Source: JANLQX01 sp043775075 (GTDB taxonomy: Bacteria; Actinomycetota; Acidimicrobiia; Acidimicrobiales; JANYDT01). From it: 12,016 nucleotides of DNA. Positions within the stretch are counted from its first letter, which is position 1; each line of letters starts with the position of its first letter. The position numbers and the translations under genes were made by a program. The stretch lies in the NCBI GenBank assembly GCA_043775075.1, contig JAYVSS010000139.1, positions 1 through 12,016 of the forward strand. Direction: 5' to 3'. The notes below the pieces were generated by a model. That model had not been told where the DNA came from, searched no databases, and saw only the letters and a list, made by a program, of their open reading frames with translations. Below are positions 7,199 through 12,016 of this stretch, in pieces.

Positions 7199-8407
7199 GT
7201 GCCCGTTTTCTCCCCGTTCATTGGTCTTCGGTATTCCGATCGTTCGTCCAGCCAGGACGTGGTCGCTCCCCCCTACGACGTTCTCTCCGATGACCAACGC
7301 CTCGCTCTCGAAGCCCGTCATCCCCACAACAGCGTTCGCATCGACTTCCCCCACGGCAAGACTGACCCCGAGGCGTACGAAGGTGTGGCGGCTCTCGTTC
7401 GTCGGTGGGAAGACTTAAACGTGCTGCTAGCCGATAGTGTGCCGACGTTCACCGTGTACCGGATGACGGCGGTTCTGGACGGACGAACAACCACGACGAC
7501 CGGAGTGCTCGGTGCGCTCACGCTTGAGGAGCCCGGCTCAGGCGACATTTTGCCGCACGAGCAAACGACTCCCAAGGACAAGGCCGATCGGCTCTCACTG
7601 CTCCGATCGGCTCGGCTGAACACTTCACCAATCTGGGGTCTTTCTCTTTCATCTGGGCTGGGCGCATTGTGTGCCGAAATTACCCATCGTTCAGCCGATT
7701 TCGCGGCGACCGACGAAGGCGTGCTCCATGAGGCATGGATCGTCTCAGACAGGGCCGCGATGCAAGCGCTGTCGTCCACGGTTGCGTCCGGGCCGGTGGT
7801 GATTGCCGACGGACACCATCGACTCGAAACCGCCCTTGCTTACCAGCACGAGCGGCCGGCGGACGATGAGGGGGCGAAGGCCATCCTCGCCTATCTCGTG
7901 GAACTGGCCCCCGAAGAGCTCGAAATTCGAGCAATTCATCGACTCATCGACGCACCGGCGGGGGTCGACGTTCTCGACTTGCTCCGCCCCTTTTTCACTC
8001 TGACCCCGACCGATCCAGCGACTACGGCGACGATTGACCAGCTTCCTGGCCGGCACTCAATGGCGGTGATCATGCCTGCCGGAACGTGGCTGGCGACACC
8101 GAGAGCCGACGCGTTTGACCGGTCGGTGGAACTCGATACCGAGCGACTGGTAATCGCCCTCGCCTCCAACCCTGACATCGCCATCCGCTACCAGCACGAC
8201 CCGAAGACCGTGATTGACGCGTTACACGAAGGCACCGCGTCGGCGGGGGTTTTTGTTCGGCCCGTGCGGATTGATCAAATTCGAAACGTGGCCCAGACAC
8301 GGACTCGCATGCCACCAAAGGCAACCTTTTTCTTTCCGAAGCCCCGCACCGGTGTGGTATTTCGCCCACTCGACGTTGCCGCCAGGGTTTCACTCGTCGA
8401 CCATTGA
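7199..8407 (+). CDS. DUF1015 family protein
   Basis: This 402-residue protein belongs to DUF1015 (PF06245), whose function is not firmly established. The N-terminal PFIGLRYSD and DVVAPPYDVLSDDQ are the usual family opening. The most conserved signature, IADGHHR, has its D at residue 204 and is followed by LETALAY. The DGHHR loop resembles the phosphate-binding loop of ParB/SerK-like folds, so a nucleotide- or phosphate-related activity is possible, but this is inference. There is no signal peptide or membrane segment, so it should be cytoplasmic. The open frame extends to 7115, but family homology begins at GTG 7199, which has a good leaderless -10 upstream. It is the only plus-strand gene in the window, divergent from the HAD phosphatase and overlapping the SSB-like gene tail to tail by 18 bp. 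Its opposite orientation implies regulation separate from its neighbours. Confidence 0.9.
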   Translation: MPVFSPFIGLRYSDRSSSQDVVAPPYDVLSDDQRLALEARHPHNSVRIDFPHGKTDPEAYEGVAALVRRWEDLNVLLADSVPTFTVYRMTAVLDGRTTTTTGVLGALTLEEPGSGDILPHEQTTPKDKADRLSLLRSARLNTSPIWGLSLSSGLGALCAEITHRSADFAATDEGVLHEAWIVSDRAAMQALSSTVASGPVVIADGHHRLETALAYQHERPADDEGAKAILAYLVELAPEELEIRAIHRLIDAPAGVDVLDLLRPFFTLTPTDPATTATIDQLPGRHSMAVIMPAGTWLATPRADAFDRSVELDTERLVIALASNPDIAIRYQHDPKTVIDALHEGTASAGVFVRPVRIDQIRNVAQTRTRMPPKATFFFPKPRTGVVFRPLDVAARVSLVDH

Positions 8408-8794
8408 CCGAACGGCCTCGAACAAGGGACCGAGAACCTTCCTTACCGACGCTCGCCGATTGATGGCAACGAGACCTGACACCACCACTTCAGTGCGGGA
8501 AACGGTCATCGCTCCGGAGCGAAAGAAACGCTGTCTGACCCGTCCGCATACCACGAGGTCGGCGCCGGCGACCGCAGCGGCGAATCGGGCGCTCTCGCCC
8601 CTCCACGTCAGGGGTACTTGTTCACGCACTGGAGTATCACCATCAAGAGACAAGACGCGAAGTACGGCGTCGCAGACCGGCCCAGTTGCGGTGCTGCGGG
8701 TCGTTGGGGGCGAACTCATTGAGCCCCGAAGGACAACCAAGTTGTTCATTCGGCTGGCGCTGTCTGAATTGGTTGTAGCGATTACAGGAGCCAT
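8390..8794 (-). CDS. Short SSB-like single-stranded-DNA-binding (OB-fold) protein
   Basis: The 134-residue product looks like a divergent single-stranded DNA-binding protein. After a Ser/Thr-rich lead of 15 residues comes MNNLVVLRGSMSSPP, then VPLTWRG, ADLVVCGRVRQRFFRSG and SRTEVVVSGL. These correspond to the beta-strands of the SSB OB-fold: the N-x-V-x-L-x-G opening, the central V-x-x-W strand, the G-x-V/L-R-x-R-x-F/Y strand, and the R-x-E-V-V-V strand. It is shorter than housekeeping SSB (about 160-180 residues) and lacks the flexible Gly-rich tail and acidic DDDIPF-type tip that recruits partners. It is therefore probably an accessory SSB paralogue, not the essential one. ATG 8794 is chosen because GAAAGG at 8802-8807 sits 7 nt upstream; ATG 8749 would start right at the fold but has no ribosome-binding site. 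A TTG at 8809 is also in frame. The last 18 bp overlap the end of DUF1015. Confidence 0.72.
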   Translation of the reverse strand: MAPVIATTNSDSASRMNNLVVLRGSMSSPPTTRSTATGPVCDAVLRVLSLDGDTPVREQVPLTWRGESARFAAAVAGADLVVCGRVRQRFFRSGAMTVSRTEVVVSGLVAINRRASVRKVLGPLFEAVRSMVDE

Positions 8795-8893
8795 GGTGGA
8801 GCCTTTCAAACACGAAAGAACTTCCGGGGAAGAAGGTCACACGGTACTTGGACCCGTATGACAATTTCCGCACTGTTCCGGCTACCGACCTCC

Positions 8894-9982
8894 TCAGTGC
8901 GCTGGCAGCAGCGAGAGGCTGTCGTGATCAACGGCCTGGCACAAATGTCGCGTCGCCATGGCCAAAAACATTTCGTCACCACGGTCCGTCTGGGGCGTCA
9001 GCATTGAAGCCACCACCCCCATGACCACACCGCCAAAGCAGAGCTTGCGGTATTGCGTCCAGCAGTCTGTCCAGACGTAATTACGTACGCCGTGGTCGAC
9101 TAGCCGGTCAAACCAGCGCCGGACGAGACGTTCTTCGTGTACTCGACGGTCGACGTCGCGCAACGATGCCCCCAGAAAGTAAGCAACGTCGCCGATGCCC
9201 GGGCCAATCCCCGGAGTCTGCCAGTCCACGGGAACAACCCAAGGTTGCGCGTCCGGCCCGCCGAATAACATGTTGTCAATACGGAAATCACCGTGCACCA
9301 GCGTGTTCGGTCCTGTTCGATCGAGTACCCAAGCAGCGATTGACGCGCCGAACGTCTCAGCGGTCGCCCGCTCCACGTCGGTGAGACGAGCGCCGTGTCG
9401 GGCCAGGAACTGAGGCCACGCCATCGACCACATACCGGCAAGCTGCAGAGCACGGTCGCGATCTGCTGGCAGTGACATCCACTCGGCGAATGCGTCTAGC
9501 GACGACCCTCCCCAATGGGTGGCGTGCATACGGGCGGCCATATCCATCACGGCCTCAGCTTGAGCGGGGGAGCATCCAGATAGCTGATCCCCGACCACGG
9601 CCGGGCTCAGATCTTCGAGTAACAACAAGAACAACCCGTCTGCGGGGTCCCATTCTGCCGCCCAGCACCTTGCCACCCGGACGGGCAACGTCGGCGCCAC
9701 ATTTCGATAGAAGAGCACTTCACGCTCGTAGTTTCGCAATGCCACACCCGTGGCTCGACTCGTCGGATCTGCCGCGGCCATTTTCACCACCAACGTTGAA
9801 GGCGCCCCGAAAGGGGTCTCACTCCCCCAATCCAGTTGAAGTCGGTAGCTGTCACCAATAAGGCCGGTACCTATGCGTTTGGCGACAAAGCCACGCAGGT
9901 CACCACTGTTGATGCCATGGGTCTCGAACATTGCCGCCAGCCAATGAAAATCGATTTCGTCAGGTGATGTGGCCAGAGTCAC
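8894..9982 (-). CDS. Phosphotransferase family protein (APH/ecdysteroid-kinase-like fold)
   Basis: The 362-residue protein has the aminoglycoside-phosphotransferase kinase fold. Visible landmarks are VVKM with the ATP-binding lysine 67, NYEREVLFY with the pairing glutamate 88, the hinge LLLLEDL (119-125), the catalytic loop VHGDFRIDNML with D232 and N237, and the metal-binding aspartate in VDWQ (D253), which replaces the DFG of protein kinases. The DWQ form and total length resemble the EcKL/choline-kinase-like proteins frequent in actinobacteria, which act on small-molecule hydroxyls; the substrate is unknown. I see no reason to call it an antibiotic-resistance enzyme. The GTG at 9982 follows the TPR stop by only 9 nt, with a weak AGG overlapping that stop, so the two genes are probably cotranscribed. 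A 99-bp gap separates it from the SSB-like gene. Confidence 0.87.
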   Translation of the reverse strand: MTLATSPDEIDFHWLAAMFETHGINSGDLRGFVAKRIGTGLIGDSYRLQLDWGSETPFGAPSTLVVKMAAADPTSRATGVALRNYEREVLFYRNVAPTLPVRVARCWAAEWDPADGLFLLLLEDLSPAVVGDQLSGCSPAQAEAVMDMAARMHATHWGGSSLDAFAEWMSLPADRDRALQLAGMWSMAWPQFLARHGARLTDVERATAETFGASIAAWVLDRTGPNTLVHGDFRIDNMLFGGPDAQPWVVPVDWQTPGIGPGIGDVAYFLGASLRDVDRRVHEERLVRRWFDRLVDHGVRNYVWTDCWTQYRKLCFGGVVMGVVASMLTPQTDRGDEMFLAMATRHLCQAVDHDSLSLLPAH

Positions 9983-9991
9983 CCGATGAAC

Positions 9992-11344
9992 CTACAGGTG
10001 CGACAGGCGGTCCGCAGTATCTGCCATCTCAGCGTCGTGTAGGAGAACTCGGGCGAACCACTCCCTCGCGCTCGGCACGTCGCCGGCGCGCTCGTAGAGG
10101 TCTCCCAACGCATACCAGAGCCGTAGGTGATGCGACCGGGGACGTTTCGTTTGCAGCGGTGCCCGCTCTAATAACGCAATCGCGTCGCGCAATCGGCCCT
10201 GATCGGCGAGCGAACCGGCCATAACAATGCGCCCCTCAGCGACCAGCTCGGCCGATGGCGACGACGCCGCCAACTCGTCCCACAATTGGCTCACCAGATC
10301 GTGATGACGCAAACCACGATGACAGTCGGCAATCACGGGGTGTTGCTCTACCGACCCGGTGAGCTCGACGAAACGCTCCAACTGTCGGAGCGCCTCATTC
10401 CACTTCCCCTGTCGGTACAGGCAGAGGCCGGTCAGCTCCCGCACGGCCGCCACATCAGGCGTTTCCTCCGCCAATTTCCGAAGAACCACCAGGGCATCAC
10501 CGTATCGCTCGCGCTCGAATGCCTTTGACGCCTCCATCAATGAGGCTTCCGCCTTTGGGGCCCGGCGGGGACCGACCGCCTTCGTGAGATCGCGCGCCAC
10601 TTCGGGCGGAGCTGCCCGCTGCTTCGGGGCCCGTTCCAGCGTCACAGATGCTTCTGCCACTATTTCCGGGACAGGTTCCGCATCCCAACCGGCGGCTTGC
10701 CAAAGCTCAGTCTTCTTCGGAGGTACCGGCAGCACCTTTGGTGCCCGCCGAGGCCGTGGCGTCTCCCGAGCCTCACTCGACGGAGTGAACGACGCCGCCG
10801 GACGGCCATTGCGCTCATTCGGCCGACGGTCTCCACCAAATCCCCCTGTCCCTCGCCCTCCGTCGCCTCGCCGTACCCCCAACCGCCTACTGCGATCGTC
10901 TGTCGCCGGTCCCGGTCTCTCGCGGTTCCGTGCCGTACCCGAGTCATCGTGCAAGCGTCCTATCGACGACCCCGAACCCCGCTGGCCCACCATTCGTCCA
11001 CTCGATGGTCCGAACCGACTACCCGGAATTCGCGGGGTCATCGGGCGACCGTCGCTCCGTACGGACTTATTGGGCCGATCTCGATACCGCACTTCGCCAT
11101 TCGGCGCCGCACTACGGTCGATCCATTGACCGTTTCCCGAGTTAGGGGTTGGAGCGCGCCGGGTGCTCGAGTCGTTCACCCCGTACGAACGCGGCGAAGA
11201 GCGCTGGTCCCGCCCGCCATTGCCGGCGTTCCCCGATCCTCGAGGCCCGGCTCCCGGGTCCGCCGGCCGGGGCCGGCTTGGCGAACTTGGTCGACCTTCC
11301 GGACGCGGTCGGGGAGGACGAGGAGAAGACATAAGGGGGAACAT
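9992..11344 (-). CDS. TPR protein with long Arg/Gly/Pro-rich disordered N-terminus
   Basis: The 450-residue product has two unlike halves. Residues 1 to about 205 are rich in Arg, Gly, Pro, Ser and Asp, with RG and RGG-like patches (for example RRGDGGRGTGGFGGDRR), and are almost surely disordered. A Pro/Ala-rich linker follows. The last 188 residues (about 263-450) are helical with tetratricopeptide repeats, clearest at FERERYGDALVVLRKLAEE, YRQGKWNEALRQLERFVEL and YALGDLYERAGDVPSAREWF. TPRs mediate protein-protein contact; the RG-rich part suggests RNA or nucleic-acid contact by analogy (inference). The mycobacterial Rv1691 is a TPR protein in the same cluster. The open frame extends to 11410 into the rRNA terminator, so that start is rejected. 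ATG 11344 has AGGGGA at 11350-11355, 5 nt upstream, and is preferred over ATG 11332. Confidence 0.82.
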   Translation of the reverse strand: MFPLMSSPRPPRPRPEGRPSSPSRPRPADPGAGPRGSGNAGNGGRDQRSSPRSYGVNDSSTRRAPTPNSGNGQWIDRSAAPNGEVRYRDRPNKSVRSDGRPMTPRIPGSRFGPSSGRMVGQRGSGSSIGRLHDDSGTARNRERPGPATDDRSRRLGVRRGDGGRGTGGFGGDRRPNERNGRPAASFTPSSEARETPRPRRAPKVLPVPPKKTELWQAAGWDAEPVPEIVAEASVTLERAPKQRAAPPEVARDLTKAVGPRRAPKAEASLMEASKAFERERYGDALVVLRKLAEETPDVAAVRELTGLCLYRQGKWNEALRQLERFVELTGSVEQHPVIADCHRGLRHHDLVSQLWDELAASSPSAELVAEGRIVMAGSLADQGRLRDAIALLERAPLQTKRPRSHHLRLWYALGDLYERAGDVPSAREWFARVLLHDAEMADTADRLSHL

Positions 11345-11356
11345 GGTAGTCCCCTG

Positions 11357-11371
11357 GTTGGTCCCGCCAAC
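11357..11371. repeat. Small inverted repeat upstream of the TPR gene
   Basis: A perfect 5-bp inverted repeat (GTTGG and CCAAC) surrounds a 5-nt loop. It ends 1 base before the likely Shine-Dalgarno of the TPR gene. In RNA it could form a weak hairpin next to the ribosome-binding site; as DNA it could be a small operator. It is short enough to be chance. Confidence 0.3.
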
Positions 11372-11395
11372 GCCATGACACTCCGCAAAAGCAAC

Positions 11396-11424
11396 AAGCC
11401 CCGCTGCCATTCGGCGCGGGGCTT
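11396..11424 (-). terminator. Intrinsic terminator after the rRNA operon
   Basis: The arms AAGCCCCGC (11396-11404) and GCGGGGCTT (11416-11424) form a perfect 9-bp GC-rich stem, continued after a one-base bulge by an inner GCC/GGC pair around an ATTC loop (plus-strand notation). On the minus strand the hairpin is followed by GTTGCTTTT. It lies 11 nt beyond the 5S rRNA 3' end, between the rRNA operon and the TPR gene, so it terminates rRNA transcription. The T-run is interrupted, and some read-through into the TPR gene is possible. Confidence 0.82.
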
Positions 11425-11435
11425 GGTATAAAAAA

Positions 11436-11552
11436 TCCGGCAGTGACCTACTCTCCCAGGGGCTCTCGCCCCAAGTACCATTGGCGCAGATGGGCTTAAC
11501 TTCCGGGTTCGGAATGGGACCGGGTGTGACTCCATCGCTATAACCACCGGAA
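11436..11552 (-). rRNA. rrf: 5S ribosomal RNA
   Basis: Read on the minus strand, this 117-nt segment has the 5S core sequences CCCGGTCCCATTCCGAAC and GGAAGTTAAGCCC. The 5' end CCGGTGG pairs with CACTGCCGG near the 3' end to close the terminal helix (one mismatch or wobble). It follows the 23S gene by about 60 nt in the usual 16S-23S-5S order. The ends are estimated from helix pairing and may be off by one or two bases. A run of six T lies directly after the 3' end. Confidence 0.95.
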
Positions 11553-11611
11553 ACCTTGCGCGATCGGTGATGATCCTTAAAAACTCAGTAGCAAACACGA
11601 ACAATATGTAG
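11553..11611 (-). other. 23S-5S internal transcribed spacer
   Basis: About 59 nt separate the 23S and 5S genes. No tRNA gene is present. The spacer contains a TGAGTTTTTAAGG stretch, and it probably pairs with the region before 23S to form the processing stalk cut by RNase III, but the partner lies outside the window. Confidence 0.6.

Positions 11612-12016
<405 letters not shown>

Noticed and set aside
7097..7354. Upstream extension of the HAD phosphatase to 7354
   Set aside because: It would run through the first 150 bases of DUF1015, and the added 86 residues show no homology; GTG 7096 sits directly before the catalytic DLDG.
8894..9982. Aminoglycoside resistance gene
   Set aside because: The fold is shared, but the DWQ motif and length fit the broad EcKL/choline-kinase-like group; nothing indicates an antibiotic substrate.
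10359..11431. Two plus-strand open frames of about 250 codons opposite the TPR gene
   Set aside because: Both mirror the Arg/Gly/Pro-rich coding strand. The minus-strand frame has TPR repeats and a ribosome-binding site.

Overview
The window looks like chromosomal core DNA from a high-GC actinobacterium, possibly an Acidimicrobiia-type lineage (inference from family content and gene order; class not certain). The minus-strand order TPR protein, HAD phosphatase, tlyA, NAD kinase, recN, steA, steB matches the order of Mycobacterium tuberculosis Rv1691, Rv1692, Rv1694, Rv1695, Rv1696, Rv1697 and Rv1698. The additions here are a phosphotransferase, an SSB-like protein and a DUF1015 gene on the opposite strand. 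I see no transposase, integrase, CRISPR array, tRNA or phage gene.

Layout from right to left, which is the direction of transcription for all but one gene. The 3' end of a 23S rRNA gene (about 11612-12016, continuing beyond the window) is followed by 5S rRNA (about 11436-11552) and a strong hairpin terminator (11396-11424). Next come a TPR protein with a long Arg/Gly/Pro-rich disordered N-terminus (9992-11344), an aminoglycoside-phosphotransferase-fold kinase (8894-9982) and a small SSB-like OB-fold protein (8390-8794). The SSB-like gene runs tail to tail into the only plus-strand gene, DUF1015 (7199-8407). DUF1015 is divergent from a NagD-type HAD phosphatase (6308-7096) across a 102-bp promoter region in which both genes may be leaderless.

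Then follows a tightly packed run: tlyA (5321-6202), NAD kinase (4357-5334) and recN (2595-4367), overlapping by 14 and 11 nt, then steA (1444-2595), which shares one base with the recN stop. After a 112-bp gap come steB (441-1328) and a family 2 glycosyltransferase (1-444) overlapping as ATGA and cut by the left window edge.

Functionally the left half groups ribosome modification (TlyA), NADP supply (NAD kinase), double-strand-break repair (RecN) and cell-envelope/division factors (SteA, SteB, glycosyltransferase). The right half holds rRNA and less characterised accessory proteins. Coding density is very high and no stretch over 300 bases lacks a gene. I do not see a convincing new multi-gene system. 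The most interesting items are the divergent SSB-like protein, the RG-rich TPR protein just after the rRNA operon, and the DUF1015 gene of unknown function.
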